Positions 38,604-49,923 are shown, counted from the stretch's first letter. The stretch is DNA of 64,000 nucleotides from Clostridium sp. C105KSO13 (GCF_001517425.1 NZ_FBWL01000161.1:1-64000); one strand, 5' to 3'. Program-made: numbers and translations. The notes: a model not told the origin generated them from the letters alone.

Positions 38604-40223
38604 TTAGCCTTTCATATAGCGCACTTCAAAAGTATCTATTGTAATTGGTTTATTAAACAAAGTTCCCTGTGCATAATCGCATCCAAGTTCTTTCACTACA
38701 TTTAACTGATCCTGGGTCTCTACCCCTGTGGCTGTTACATGGACTCCAAGCTGTCTGCACATATCAATAACGGCCTTGGCCGTAATCTGGCTTCGTTTGT
38801 TGCCCACGATATTGGTAATCAGGCTATGGTCCAGTTTTAAGCCATCGAATTCCATCATAAAAAGAATCGAAAAACTGGAATCCTTTGCACCAAAATGATC
38901 TAATATAACACGGATGTTCCCTTTTCTGATCTTATCACTTGTCTCCGCCAGCATTCCCTGGCTCATAGAAGTATATGATTCAGAAACTTCCACCTCAAGA
39001 TATTCACAGGAAACATGGTGTTTTTCCACAAGAGCCATCATCTTCTCAATAATTCCCTCCTGCACCAGTGTTGTCTCCGAAAAATTAACAGAAACAGGCA
39101 GCACGGGCAGATCCTCTGTCTCCCAGTGTCTTAAAGTTTTACAGACCTGTTCAAATACATACATGTCCAGATAATGTGACAGCTTGGTCTCTTCTAAAAG
39201 GGTAATATATTTTCCCGGATTCATAATACCAAGGTCTTTATGGTGATAGCGTACGATAGCCTCGGCTCCGACTACCTCTTCGGTTGTGACATCCATTTTG
39301 GGAACAAAACACACTATAAAGTTTCCCTGCCTGATATCCTCCAGCAAGTCTTCCTTGATAATCGGTTCATGATGCCCTTTTTTCTGATGCTTATAGTACT
39401 TCTGTTTTTCCTCCTGCATCATACTCTCAGCCCTGCCCGCGAGTCTACCCACATTGATATCTTCCTTCTCCCAGGCATATCCCATGGAAACAAGACCGAG
39501 ACTGATATTATCAAGCTTCTTATGAACTCCGTGGACGTTCTCCATAAAATCCTCATAGGATACATTCTCCATGATTACCTGATATTCGTCGCCGGTCATT
39601 CTGAATACCATGGCTCCTTTGAAGTATTCTTCCAGAACTTCTCCCACACGGATCACCACTTCATCTCCGTATTCACGTCCGAATTCTTTATTAAAGTCCT
39701 TCAGCCTGTTGATATCCAGCGATACAATTCCCAAAGCTTTCAGTTCGCCCTGTTCCGAGTCTGACAGATACGCAACAAAGCTGTTTCTATTGAGCAGCCC
39801 TGTCAGGTCGTCATGATAGCTCAGATATTCCTGCTGCTTCTGTACCTTCTGCAGAGAAATGGACTGTGAAATATACGGGATAATCGCACGCATAAGAGAA
39901 ATATCACACCCTCCTCTGTGTACGCCAACCGCTGCCAGTATAGCTACCTCACCGTCGCTTAGAGGGCTGAACACGCTGTAATCATCTTCCCTGGTATCAG
40001 TAATCTCCTGTTTCATCCACTTTGGCAGCTGTTCCACATCCAGCATCTTGAGACGATCTCTCTGCCATGGTACATCTTCTGCGCACCACTCGTAAATTGT
40101 AAGGATATCCTCATCGTCTTTTTCTATATAATAAGCATATTCAGAGTCATAATAGTCGCGTATTGTACCTAATATTTCATTCATAATCTCTATAATTGGA
40201 CGTTGTCGAATTCTTTCTCCCAT
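38604..40223 (-). CDS. GGDEF-EAL protein with degenerate active sites
   Basis: A 539-residue protein. Residues 1-~130 are a sensory region, possibly GAF-like. A GGDEF-type domain (~135-290) has MTGDEYQV where GGDEF is expected. An EAL-type domain (~295-535) has EAIVR instead of EALxR. It reads LDHFGAKDSS where DDFG is usual and TATGVET where AEGVET is usual. Several metal/catalytic residues are therefore lost. It is likely a non-catalytic c-di-GMP effector or signalling scaffold. Confidence 0.85.
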   Translation of the reverse strand: MGERIRQRPIIEIMNEILGTIRDYYDSEYAYYIEKDDEDILTIYEWCAEDVPWQRDRLKMLDVEQLPKWMKQEITDTREDDYSVFSPLSDGEVAILAAVGVHRGGCDISLMRAIIPYISQSISLQKVQKQQEYLSYHDDLTGLLNRNSFVAYLSDSEQGELKALGIVSLDINRLKDFNKEFGREYGDEVVIRVGEVLEEYFKGAMVFRMTGDEYQVIMENVSYEDFMENVHGVHKKLDNISLGLVSMGYAWEKEDINVGRLAGRAESMMQEEKQKYYKHQKKGHHEPIIKEDLLEDIRQGNFIVCFVPKMDVTTEEVVGAEAIVRYHHKDLGIMNPGKYITLLEETKLSHYLDMYVFEQVCKTLRHWETEDLPVLPVSVNFSETTLVQEGIIEKMMALVEKHHVSCEYLEVEVSESYTSMSQGMLAETSDKIRKGNIRVILDHFGAKDSSFSILFMMEFDGLKLDHSLITNIVGNKRSQITAKAVIDMCRQLGVHVTATGVETQDQLNVVKELGCDYAQGTLFNKPITIDTFEVRYMKG

Positions 40224-40288
40224 GAATTTGTCTCTCCTGAGTTTTGATAGGTTTATTGTAGTATAATCTTATTTAAATTGCAAGACGC

Positions 40289-40314
40289 AAAAAAGAGTCT
40301 GGCTTGCCAGACTC
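40289..40314 (-). terminator. Intrinsic terminator of the atp operon
   Basis: GAGTCTGGC-TT-GCCAGACTC perfect 9-bp stem at 40295-40314 followed on the minus strand by TTTTTT (40289-40294). It lies about 120 bases after the atpC stop. Confidence 0.85.
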
Positions 40315-40423
40315 TCGCGCCGAAGCGCGATCGCTTTAACGACCTATTTCCTCTTGCGCGTAATGCGCATCTCCCGGAGGGATTTTTATGTGATAGGAAA
40401 TGAAGTTTTCTATCACATAAAAA
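40315..40423. other. Stacked hairpins after atpC
   Basis: Three more inverted repeats lie between atpC and the terminator. They are TCGCGC/GCGCGA (40315-40330), TGCGC/GCGCA (40355-40369) and a perfect 14-bp stem TTTTTATGTGATAG/CTATCACATAAAAA (40383-40423). They may protect the 3' end of the atp mRNA. Confidence 0.6.
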
Positions 40424-40430
40424 CATATGT

Positions 40431-40838
40431 CTATTTCTTTCTCTGAGATATCTTAAGCCGGTTCATGGCCCGCGCCAGGGCGGCCTGGGTTTGATAATAT
40501 TCCTGTGTACTTTGTTTCTGCCTCAGACGTTCTTCTGCACGTTCTTTTGCTTCTTCCGCCCTGTGTATGTCAATCTCATCCGGGCGTTCAGCAGTACTCA
40601 CCAGGACAGTCACACGATTATTTATGACTTCAGCAAAGCCTTCACCTAACGCGATCTCCATCCACTGGTCCTCTTTATATTCCAGCCGTGCATCTCCGAC
40701 TCCCAGGGCAATTACTGCATTCTCATGGTTTGCCAGAATCCCTATTTCTCCGTCGGGGGCAGGCAGAATCAGTTTTCTGCAGCGCCCTTCATAAAAAACT
40801 TTATCACTTGCTATTATTTTCAGCCCAAATGTATCCAT
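40431..40838 (-). CDS. atpC: F-type ATP synthase epsilon subunit
   Basis: A 135-residue rotor subunit. The N-terminal beta-sandwich contains LPAPDGEIGILANHENAV, and a C-terminal helical pair (IHRAEEAKERAEERLRQKQ) can inhibit ATP hydrolysis. GAGGTG is too near the first ATG but 7 bases from the ATG at 40836-40838, so I chose the latter. Last gene of the operon. Confidence 0.92.
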   Translation of the reverse strand: MDTFGLKIIASDKVFYEGRCRKLILPAPDGEIGILANHENAVIALGVGDARLEYKEDQWMEIALGEGFAEVINNRVTVLVSTAERPDEIDIHRAEEAKERAEERLRQKQSTQEYYQTQAALARAMNRLKISQRKK

Positions 40839-40850
40839 ATGCATACACCT

Positions 40851-43203
<2,353 letters not shown>

Positions 43204-43204
43204 A

Positions 43205-44713
43205 TTAACACCTGCTCTTCTTAAATTCCTTCGCCGTCTCCACAATTTTTTCTGTCAGCTCACCCGTAAGAACTTTTTTGTCTTCAATCTCTTTCCCAAT
43301 CTCCGGATGGGCCGTGTCGAAGTAATGCAGCATATCCATTTGGCACTGTTTTACCTTTTTCTTCTCAACATCCAAAAATAATTTATGAGTTGCCGCGCAC
43401 AGAGTAATCACCTGCTCATGCATACTCAAAGGATGACTTAAAGGCTGTTTCAAAAGCTCCATCAGCCCGCTGCCGTACTGCAGCTGTTCTTTCGTTGCTG
43501 CATCCAGATCTGAACTGAACTGTGTAAACACCTCCATCTCACGATACTGAGCAAGGTCAATACGAATACTTCCTGCGGCCTTCTTCATGGCTTTTGTCTG
43601 AGCGGCTCCACCCACACGGGATACAGAAAGTCCTACGTTGACCGCCGGTCTCATGCCGGAAAAGAACAGATCACTTTCCAGGAATATCTGGCCGTCTGTA
43701 ATGGATATAACATTAGTCGGAATATAAGCGGATACGTCACCCGCCTGTGTTTCAATAATAGGAAGTGCCGTAATAGAGCCGCCTCCTTTGGCCTCACTTA
43801 GACGGCTGGACCTCTCTAAAAGTCTGGAGTGCAGATAAAATACATCTCCAGGATAAGCTTCCCGTCCCGGTGATCTTCCCAGCAGCAAGGACAACGCGCG
43901 GTAAGCAACCGCATGTTTAGACAAATCATCATACACAATCAGTACATCTTTCCCCTGATACATAAAATGCTCTGCCAGAGCTGTTCCCGCATAAGGTGCA
44001 ATATACTGGAGCGGTGCACAATCACTTGCAGTGGAGGAAAGTACTATGGTATAGTCCATAGCACCGTTTGCCGATAAAGTATTGACCACCTTTGCCACTG
44101 TAGATGCCTTCTGTCCGATTGCAACATATATGCATATTACATCTTTTCCTTTCTGATTGATAATCGCGTCCAGAGTTATAGACGTCTTACCCGTCTGTCT
44201 GTCCCCGATAATCAGCTCTCTTTGTCCGCGTCCTATAGGAAACATGGCATCAATAGACAAAATACCTGTCTCAAGAGGCACGGAAACCGATTTACGGTCG
44301 ATGATGCCCGGGGCCTCCTCTTCAATCGGCCGGTAATCATCTGCGGGAATTTCACCTTTCCCGTCAATGGGCGCACCCAGAGAGTTCACAACTCTTCCTA
44401 TATACTTGTCTCCAACCGGAACACCGGCTCTTTTCTTTGTACGGCTTACTTTTGTGCCTTCTTTGATTCCTGTCTCATGTCCAAAAAGGATGCATCCTAC
44501 AGAGTCCTTGCGGATATCCTGTACCATTCCCTTCAGCCCGTTTTCAAAAGTCACAATTTCCCCGTACATGGCGTGATCAATCCCGTAAACAGTGGCAATG
44601 CCGTCCCCTACTGAGATGACAGTTCCAACTTCACTGTTCTTGCTGATTGCATCAAAATTTTCTATCTCATTCTTCAGAATAGAAATAATTTCATCTGAAT
44701 TGATTGAACTCAC
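43205..44713 (-). CDS. atpA: F-type ATP synthase alpha subunit
   Basis: A 502-residue non-catalytic nucleotide-binding subunit. Walker A is [14 protein letters not shown], with [17 protein letters not shown] and the arginine finger within [11 protein letters not shown] choose GTG 44711-44713, preceded by GGAGGTGAACAAG. The upstream ATG would overlap atpH and add 20 atypical residues. The encoded protein then begins [20 protein letters not shown]. Confidence 0.96.
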   Translation of the reverse strand: MSSINSDEIISILKNEIENFDAISKNSEVGTVISVGDGIATVYGIDHAMYGEIVTFENGLKGMVQDIRKDSVGCILFGHETGIKEGTKVSRTKKRAGVPVGDKYIGRVVNSLGAPIDGKGEIPADDYRPIEEEAPGIIDRKSVSVPLETGILSIDAMFPIGRGQRELIIGDRQTGKTSITLDAIINQKGKDVICIYVAIGQKASTVAKVVNTLSANGAMDYTIVLSSTASDCAPLQYIAPYAGTALAEHFMYQGKDVLIVYDDLSKHAVAYRALSLLLGRSPGREAYPGDVFYLHSRLLERSSRLSEAKGGGSITALPIIETQAGDVSAYIPTNVISITDGQIFLESDLFFSGMRPAVNVGLSVSRVGGAAQTKAMKKAAGSIRIDLAQYREMEVFTQFSSDLDAATKEQLQYGSGLMELLKQPLSHPLSMHEQVITLCAATHKLFLDVEKKKVKQCQMDMLHYFDTAHPEIGKEIEDKKVLTGELTEKIVETAKEFKKSRC

Positions 44714-44718
44714 CTTGT

Positions 44719-45255
44719 TCACCTCCAGGTCAATTTTTCTTCTAATCGATTCAGGCGTCCTTTCAGACTCCAATCGTACTCGTCGCCCTTTACATACAGC
44801 ACAAAACCGCCGAGCAGTTCCTTATCTTCTCTGATTTCAACATCTGCCCTGCGGGCATCATATTTTTTACACAGAAACGCCTGTATTTGTTTTAACTGCA
44901 CCTCGCTTGGAGGTTCTACACATGTCAGTACCGCTTTCAGAATCTGGTTCTGTTCGTCGCAGTATCTGTCATATGCCGTGAAAATGTCCGTGAGTAGGTT
45001 TATCCTCTGATATCTGCACGTCACTTTCAGAAAATTCCTGATTTCTTCAGGGAATACCTTATCTATCACCTTGCGCTTATGTTCTTCCGGGATAGTCGGG
45101 TTTAAAAGGGCATCGTGAAGCTGGGGTGCCCTGGCAAAAATTTCCTTTGTTTTTTGTATGTCTTCCTCAGGAACATTCAGCTCATACAGCACACGCGCAT
45201 ATCGCACTGCCGCCTGTGGACAGTACTTATGGTTAGTCGTTGTCCAAGTCTTCAT
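44719..45255 (-). CDS. atpH: F-type ATP synthase delta subunit
   Basis: A 178-residue peripheral-stalk subunit. N-terminal helices read [16 protein letters not shown], and the C-terminal part contains [20 protein letters not shown], the conserved delta signature. Start at ATG 45253-45255 has AGGTGA 6 bases upstream and overlaps atpF by 23 bases, implying coupling. Confidence 0.92.
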   Translation of the reverse strand: MKTWTTTNHKYCPQAAVRYARVLYELNVPEEDIQKTKEIFARAPQLHDALLNPTIPEEHKRKVIDKVFPEEIRNFLKVTCRYQRINLLTDIFTAYDRYCDEQNQILKAVLTCVEPPSEVQLKQIQAFLCKKYDARRADVEIREDKELLGGFVLYVKGDEYDWSLKGRLNRLEEKLTWR

Positions 45256-45739
45256 GCGTATCACCTGCTTCTTCCAGAAATTGATTATAAATCCCCTGAT
45301 TTCCTTGATTCTCTGTCTTTTCACTTACAAGCTTTGCGGCTGCTGCCATAGCAAGACCTGCAATCTCCGACTGCAGCGCTTTCTTTGTCTGCTCCTGCTC
45401 CAATTGAATATTAGACTTGGCAGAATCCAACAAGCTTCCGGCTTTTTCATCAGCCTCAGCCACAATTCTGTCATACTCGGCTTTCGCCTGCACCTGTGCT
45501 TTTTCCACAATCTTGACAGACTCTTCCTTAGCTCCGGACAGAGCTGTTGTATATTCCCGTTTCATCTGTGCAGCCTCTTCCTGAGCAGCACTGGCGTTAT
45601 TCAAGCCGTCAGCAATCAGTTTTTCACGCTTTTCCATGATATTAGTAACCGGTTTGATTAAAAACTTTTTCAACAAAAGATAGAAAACAACAAGGTTTAT
45701 AATGGTAAAGAGAAGGCTGCTCACATTTAATTGTAACAC
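45233..45739 (-). CDS. atpF: F-type ATP synthase b subunit
   Basis: A 168-residue stator subunit. One membrane helix (~8-28, LLFTIINLVVFYLLLKKFLI) is followed by a long Ala/Glu/Lys coiled coil. Two GTG codons compete for the start; that at 45737-45739 has AGGTGG well placed, the other (45746-45748) lies within that ribosome binding region. Length is usual. Confidence 0.92.
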   Translation of the reverse strand: MLQLNVSSLLFTIINLVVFYLLLKKFLIKPVTNIMEKREKLIADGLNNASAAQEEAAQMKREYTTALSGAKEESVKIVEKAQVQAKAEYDRIVAEADEKAGSLLDSAKSNIQLEQEQTKKALQSEIAGLAMAAAAKLVSEKTENQGNQGIYNQFLEEAGDTHEDLDND

Positions 45740-45771
45740 CTGTCCCACCTGCCTTTCTAAGTAACTGTTAT

Positions 45772-45990
45772 TTATTTCAAAAGTAAAATAATCAACAAAC
45801 CGATAATAAATCCGTAAATAGCTGTTGCCTCAGCCAGCGCACACCCAAGAATAAGATTCTTACTGATCTTGCCCTCTGCCTCCGGCTGTCTTGCGATTGC
45901 ATCCACTGCTTTTCCTGTTGCCAAGCCAATACCGATACCTGCACCAACACCTGTCAAAACTGCTATAGCTGCTCCAATTGCGATTGTCAT
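45772..45990 (-). CDS. atpE: F-type ATP synthase c subunit, H+-type
   Basis: A 72-residue two-helix rotor-ring protein. The ion-binding carboxylate is E54 in [10 protein letters not shown]. The sodium-ligand Gln of Na+ enzymes is replaced by I21 (GAGIGIG) and the Ser after the Glu by A55. The site therefore looks proton-specific, unlike subunit K of the V-ATPase here. Start at ATG 45988-45990 follows AAAGGAG; the longer frame adds 11 non-homologous residues. Confidence 0.94.
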   Translation of the reverse strand: MTIAIGAAIAVLTGVGAGIGIGLATGKAVDAIARQPEAEGKISKNLILGCALAEATAIYGFIIGLLIILLLK

Positions 45991-46049
45991 AATATTAATC
46001 TCCTTTATACTTTTTTTAATCATCTTTAAATTCTTTTTGTTTGTCCCTC

Positions 46050-46760
46050 TTACTCTTGTTCCTCGTTCATAAACAATGCCGTCAGGAACACAAATACATA
46101 GGCCTGTAAAAACCCGTCAAATATATCAAAGTAAAAGCTAAATGGTATGGGCACCAGCACCGGAGCAACCAGCTTTAAGAGCTCCATAATGACAAAGGCT
46201 CCCAGCACGTTGCCAAACAGCCGCATACAAAGAGACAACGGACGGATTATAATCTCCAAAATGAGTATAGGCGCCACAACGGGTACCGGCTCTGCAAAAT
46301 GTTTGACCCAATGCTTCACTCCATTTCTGTGTATTCCTGAATATTCAATCAGGAACATACTCATAATAGCCAGTGCCGCCGTTACATTCAAATCCTTTGT
46401 AGGCGGCTTAAAACCAAACAGACCTATAATGTTCGAAATGCCCAGATAGAGAATCACAGTAATCAAATATGGGACATAGCGCTTATTCTCCCTGCCCATA
46501 ACATCCACAAAGAAGTCCTGTATCCAGCCAATTGCGGATTCCAGCACAAGCTGCTTCTTCCCTGGGTTCTCCACACGAAGATTCCGAACCAAAATGATGG
46601 AAAGCAGAATCACAACTGCCATGATAATCCAGGTGACGACAATTGATTCCGACACGCTGATCCCGCCGAAGACAGGAATCGTAAACACAGTTTCCACATT
46701 CAACTCTTCCAACAAGTTCTTTGTTAAACTTTCCGTATTGCTCCCTCCCTTTCTTTTCAT
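46050..46760 (-). CDS. atpB: F-type ATP synthase a subunit
   Basis: A 236-residue membrane stator with five or six helices. The essential arginine is in [21 protein letters not shown], and the C-terminal helix ends with [16 protein letters not shown]. It forms the proton half-channels with AtpE. The annotated ATG (46758-46760) has no ribosome binding site in front. Instead AAAGGGAGGG lies just inside the frame, so the true start could be a rarer codon downstream. First gene of the operon. Confidence 0.93.
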   Translation of the reverse strand: MKRKGGSNTESLTKNLLEELNVETVFTIPVFGGISVSESIVVTWIIMAVVILLSIILVRNLRVENPGKKQLVLESAIGWIQDFFVDVMGRENKRYVPYLITVILYLGISNIIGLFGFKPPTKDLNVTAALAIMSMFLIEYSGIHRNGVKHWVKHFAEPVPVVAPILILEIIIRPLSLCMRLFGNVLGAFVIMELLKLVAPVLVPIPFSFYFDIFDGFLQAYVFVFLTALFMNEEQE

Positions 46761-46762
46761 AT

Positions 46763-46873
46763 TTATTTGTTTAATGGACTGCCGGGGTATTTCTTCATGG
46801 TTTTCCGTGTAAATAAAAAAGGAAATTTCGTTCTCGAAATTCCATCCCCGTCCCCCCTTCCAGGGCGCATCAT
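46763..46873 (-). CDS. Possible leader peptide of the atp operon, 36 aa
   Basis: A 36-codon frame starts at ATG 46871-46873, 11 bases past the predicted transcription start. It runs across the leader terminator and stops 2 bases before atpB. It begins MMRPGRGDGDG. The only ribosome-binding-like sequence is GGGG. It could couple translation of the leader to terminator folding, or be chance. Confidence 0.3.
   Translation of the reverse strand: MMRPGRGDGDGISRTKFPFLFTRKTMKKYPGSPLNK
46814..46843 (-). terminator. Leader terminator (attenuator) upstream of atpB
   Basis: GGAATTTCG-AGAA-CGAAATTTCC stem on the minus strand, followed by TTTTTTT. It lies about 40 bases downstream of the predicted transcription start and before atpB. 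Confidence 0.75.
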
Positions 46874-46890
46874 CCCCAAAAGGTGTCTAA

Positions 46891-46919
46891 AGTTTACACC
46901 CAAACTTTTAGCTTGTCAA
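46891..46919 (-). promoter_or_regulatory. Promoter of the atp operon
   Basis: TTGACA (46914-46919), 17-bp spacer, TAAACT (46891-46896). It precedes the leader terminator and atpB. Confidence 0.8.
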
Positions 46920-47182
46920 CGATAAAAGATGACAAGTTTCGCATATTTAATGGTAGAAACTTTTTATCAAACTTTCATGCGATTTAATACAAATTTTATA
47001 GATTTTCATTAAGTTTTAAACTTAAGCTTTTCTCTTGGATAGAGGGCGCACCCCAAAAGCGTTAATTGACTCCATATGCCGCCCTTAAAGCACCGTTTTT
47101 TTCGTTATTTTACCCATAATAATGCCCAAATTTCTATAATACATACAAAATTCCGCATATTTGGAATATACTATTATATATC
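46920..47182. other. Intergenic region between divergent atp and ywaF-like genes
   Basis: About 260 AT-rich bases upstream of the atp promoter. GGGCG (47043 region) and CGCCC (47088 region) could pair over a long loop. No gene or known RNA was recognised. A plus-strand promoter for the YwaF-like gene should lie here but is not clear. Confidence 0.4.
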
Positions 47183-47242
47183 AAGGGTTCCAAAGTTATG
47201 CTTTTTCATGAAAGCATGAAACACATAACCTTTTGACCCTCG
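47183..47242. repeat. Hairpin repeat family B, copy 1
   Basis: Diverged copy: GGGTTCCAAAGTTATGC...CATGAAACACATAACCTTTTGACCC. The two arms are complementary around the centre. Copies 2 and 3 at 49469 and 49616 are almost identical to each other. Confidence 0.75.
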
Positions 47243-47272
47243 TATTAGCTTAATATTTAAAGAGGATTTGTT

Positions 47273-47947
47273 ATGAGTAAATTTAGAGCGAATAGTCTTT
47301 ACAAGCTTAATATAATTTTTTTTGGGTGCGGTCTTCTGATGACCGGCAGCGAGGTGTGGAAACAATGGTATCTTACCTTTGTCTTGAACGGAGGCCGCTA
47401 TCAGTGGTGGTTTTTCCCTTTTCAATTATGCAGTGTGCCAATGTATATTCTCCTGATTCTCCCCTGGATCAGGAACTTTCGCGCCCGTAATGCTTTTCTT
47501 ACTTTTCTTATGTGTTATGGGCTTTTAGGCGGGCTCGCCGTCTTTTCTGATACCAGTGGGCTAAAGTATCCTGTGCTTAGTCTTACATTGCATTCCTATC
47601 TGTGGCATATTGTTCTAATTATAGTTGGCACACTAGCCGGTGCTGTCTGTATCAGGGAAAACCGGGATCATATTCTCAGTCCCCGTCTTTTTATAGACGG
47701 CACCTTGCTTTATTTTCTTTGCTGCCTTATCGCTTCTTTTATAAATCGTCTTTTTGGCACCTTGGGCACAATCAATATGTTTTATATTAATCCTTATTAC
47801 AAAATGCAGCAGATTGGTTTCGCTTCCCTTGTGCAATACTGTGGAAATGACCTGGCTATTTTCATTTATATTTTAGCAACAGTTTTCGGAGCCTCCATTC
47901 TATTTTCTATCTGGTCGCTCATTTCTCATTTTTCCTGTTCCTCATGA
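47273..47947 (+). CDS. YwaF-like integral membrane protein
   Basis: A 224-residue protein with six or seven membrane helices. It contains WWFFPFQLCSVPMYILLILP and INMFYINPYYKMQQIGF. It resembles the YwaF/TIGR02206 family of unknown function. The start follows AAAGAGGA. Its 3' end overlaps the convergent YjdF-like gene by 22 bases. Confidence 0.75.
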   Translation: MSKFRANSLYKLNIIFFGCGLLMTGSEVWKQWYLTFVLNGGRYQWWFFPFQLCSVPMYILLILPWIRNFRARNAFLTFLMCYGLLGGLAVFSDTSGLKYPVLSLTLHSYLWHIVLIIVGTLAGAVCIRENRDHILSPRLFIDGTLLYFLCCLIASFINRLFGTLGTINMFYINPYYKMQQIGFASLVQYCGNDLAIFIYILATVFGASILFSIWSLISHFSCSS

Positions 47948-48801
47948 TTCTTTGTTTCTGTCTGAATCATTTTTAAGAAATCCCGGTTTTCCTTCTTTTT
48001 ACTAGGAATAAACCTTTTCACCAGACTGCCCTTTCCTCTATTCTTCACATAAATGTACCCTATTACAGAAAATATAGCTGCTCCGATGAAGTTCACCATA
48101 AGATCTTTCATTGTATCTATGAGACCAATATCCAGATAACCGCCCAGTCCCAAATCCTTTCCATGTATCACCACACTGGTGATGTCGCCGATTTCTGCCG
48201 GCACATTCCGCCCCTCCGAATTCAGCATAACAGATTTAATCGTATGAATCACCGTATCTTTCTGCATATCATAACCCAGGATGTGGTCCATGCCAAATTC
48301 AAAGAATTCCCATATTACCCCAATCGTCATTGAAAAACAGAATGCTACAATCGCCGTAAACAACGGTGAAAGTTGAAATACCAGTTTTTCGCTCCGATTT
48401 AATAAGTCCACCATCGAAAACCCTATGGCTGCCGCCAGGAACCCATTGATAGTGTGCAGAATCATGTCCCAGAATGGATATACAAGATAAAATTCACTGA
48501 TTTCTCCGAGAATTTCCGCAGCAAATATAAAAATAAGAATAATAATTTCCAAAGTGGTAGGCAGTTCTACTTTCATAGTTACCTGCACAAAGCTAGGGAT
48601 AATCAGAAGCAGCAAGGTCAATATACACAAAAACACATTCTCATAGTTTCTATTAAAAATCTGTAAAACCATAACAGCAATTACAAGCAGTCGCAAAATA
48701 AAATACACCAGAAATGAGCTTCTATGCTCCCTCTGTTCCATCTGAAGTGCCTTCCATATAGTTCGGAAACGATGTCTGTTTTTCTTTCTGCTATTTTTCA
48801 C
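47926..48801 (-). CDS. YjdF/DUF2238-like membrane protein
   Basis: A 291-residue protein with basic ends and about six membrane helices (from ~30 to ~255). The conserved-looking core includes LVYPFWDMILHTINGFLAAA and IGVIWEFFEFGMDHILGYDMQ. The D..H and WEFFEF pattern is typical of the YjdF family. Function is unknown. The C-terminal tail is Lys/Glu-rich. Its neighbour upstream is maf, separated by repeat A copy 5. Confidence 0.75.
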   Translation of the reverse strand: MKNSRKKNRHRFRTIWKALQMEQREHRSSFLVYFILRLLVIAVMVLQIFNRNYENVFLCILTLLLLIIPSFVQVTMKVELPTTLEIIILIFIFAAEILGEISEFYLVYPFWDMILHTINGFLAAAIGFSMVDLLNRSEKLVFQLSPLFTAIVAFCFSMTIGVIWEFFEFGMDHILGYDMQKDTVIHTIKSVMLNSEGRNVPAEIGDITSVVIHGKDLGLGGYLDIGLIDTMKDLMVNFIGAAIFSVIGYIYVKNRGKGSLVKRFIPSKKKENRDFLKMIQTETKNHEEQEK

Positions 48802-48825
48802 CTTTTAGCCCCTCTCGTTAAAATG

Positions 48826-48872
48826 AGAATATTCTGAAAACGGTGCTCAAAAGGGTCTGACCCCTTTTTTCA
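48826..48872. repeat. Dispersed hairpin repeat, family A (copy 5, inverted)
   Basis: Inverted relative to the other copies: GAGAATATTCTGAAAACGG, then CAAAAGGGTCTGACCCCTTTT. It overlaps the last codons of maf. Confidence 0.75.
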
Positions 48873-49431
48873 CCTTTTGATATACATAAGAGACCGGAAG
48901 TCCCACTACATTATAATAGTTCCCTTCTATCTTATCTATATAGGCTGCAAACTTTCCCTGGATTCCATACGCCCCTGCCTTATCCATGGGTTCTTTACTG
49001 CGAATGTATCTTTGGATTTCTTCATCTTCCATCTCATGTACATACACTTTTGTTTCTTCTGCGTGGCTGGTGATCCGGCTGCTGCCGCTGCTGTCATAGT
49101 CTAGAATTGCCACTCCGGTAAATACCTGGTGAGCCCTTCCCTGTAAGCTTTTCAGCATGTAATATGCCTCGTTTTCATCCTTGGGTTTTCCTAAAATCTT
49201 ATTGTCCTGTACCACAATTGTATCTGCACCGATTACTATCATATTTCTTGCGTCCTGCTCTGACGCAACATTCTCTGCTTTCATTAAAGAGAGCTCTTTT
49301 ACGATTTCTTCCGGCAGGACGCTTTTATAATATTCCTCTTTATGGCTTACTGCAATCTCAAATTTCAGTCCTATTAATTCCAGCAGCTCTTTCCGGCGGG
49401 GAGAACCGGAGGCCAGTATAATTCTTTTCAT
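48847..49431 (-). CDS. maf: Maf-family nucleoside triphosphate pyrophosphatase
   Basis: A 194-residue nucleotide house-cleaning enzyme. Motifs: LASGSPRRKELLELIG, VIGADTIVVQDNKILGKP, and DKAGAYGIQGKFAAYIDKI GNYYNVVGLP-type C-terminal region (ligand GNYYNVVGLPV). It hydrolyses non-canonical or specific NTPs to NMPs. The last residues (KKGVRPF) come from repeat A copy 5, so the repeat has extended or replaced the C-terminus. Confidence 0.93.
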   Translation of the reverse strand: MKRIILASGSPRRKELLELIGLKFEIAVSHKEEYYKSVLPEEIVKELSLMKAENVASEQDARNMIVIGADTIVVQDNKILGKPKDENEAYYMLKSLQGRAHQVFTGVAILDYDSSGSSRITSHAEETKVYVHEMEDEEIQRYIRSKEPMDKAGAYGIQGKFAAYIDKIEGNYYNVVGLPVSYVYQKVKKGVRPF

Positions 49432-49468
49432 TATTTTTCAAAATCCTTCCAGACTTCTTTCTTTTTGC

Positions 49469-49523
49469 GGGTCCCAAAGTCATGCTTTTTCATGCAACCA
49501 TGAAACGCATGACCTTTTGACCC
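49469..49523. repeat. Hairpin repeat family B, copy 2
   Basis: GGGTCCCAAAGTCATGC... paired with ...GCATGACCTTTTGACCC around CATGCAACCATG. Identical over about 60 bases to copy 3, 147 bp away. Confidence 0.85.
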
Positions 49524-49526
49524 TGG

Positions 49527-49566
49527 ATACCTACGGATTGCTACGCACTTTGTGCTCCCGCAATCC
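49527..49566. repeat. Repeat family C, copy 2
   Basis: GGATTG-CTAC-GCAC...GTGC-TCCCG-CAATCC palindrome (49535-49566) preceded by GATACCTA. Matches the element at 13092-13123 next to metK. It lies between family B copies 2 and 3. Confidence 0.7.
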
Positions 49567-49615
49567 GCAAAACATTCGAAATCCGCCCTGTTCGGGCTAC
49601 TTTCTCATGTTTTGC

Positions 49616-49670
49616 GGGTCCCAAAGTCATGCTTTTTCATGCAACCATGAAACGCATGACCTTTTGACCC
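49616..49670. repeat. Hairpin repeat family B, copy 3
   Basis: Same 55-base palindrome as copy 2. B2, C2 and B3 together fill most of the 490-base gap between maf and pduC. Confidence 0.85.
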
Positions 49671-49847
49671 TGGTATCATATTATAGCATGTTATACTTTA
49701 CTTAAACACTTTAAATTAGGGAAATATGTGTATTCTCATATGATACTCATCTTATCTCTTGTAACCTTTTTGTAATTTTGGTTGTTGTTTGTTGTGGTTT
49801 TCTTTCGCTTTATATGTGGCTTTCTGTATGTTTTATGCAATAATGCA

Positions 49848-49876
49848 TTGCTATTTTCCTGTGGTTGTTGTATAAT
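49848..49876 (+). promoter_or_regulatory. Promoter of the pdu cluster
   Basis: TTGCTA (49848-49853), 17-bp spacer, TATAAT (49871-49876), about 47 bases before pduC. AGGAGAAGAGAGAG follows as ribosome binding site. No cobalamin riboswitch is visible in the leader. Confidence 0.75.
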
Positions 49877-49923
49877 GAAGTCATCGTAAATCGTGGGTTA
49901 TTATCCGTTAGGAGAAGAGAGAG

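Noticed and set aside
49680-49923. Possible cobalamin riboswitch in front of pduC
   Set aside because: No B12-box or associated conserved segments could be found in the leader. Only a promoter and ribosome binding site are evident.
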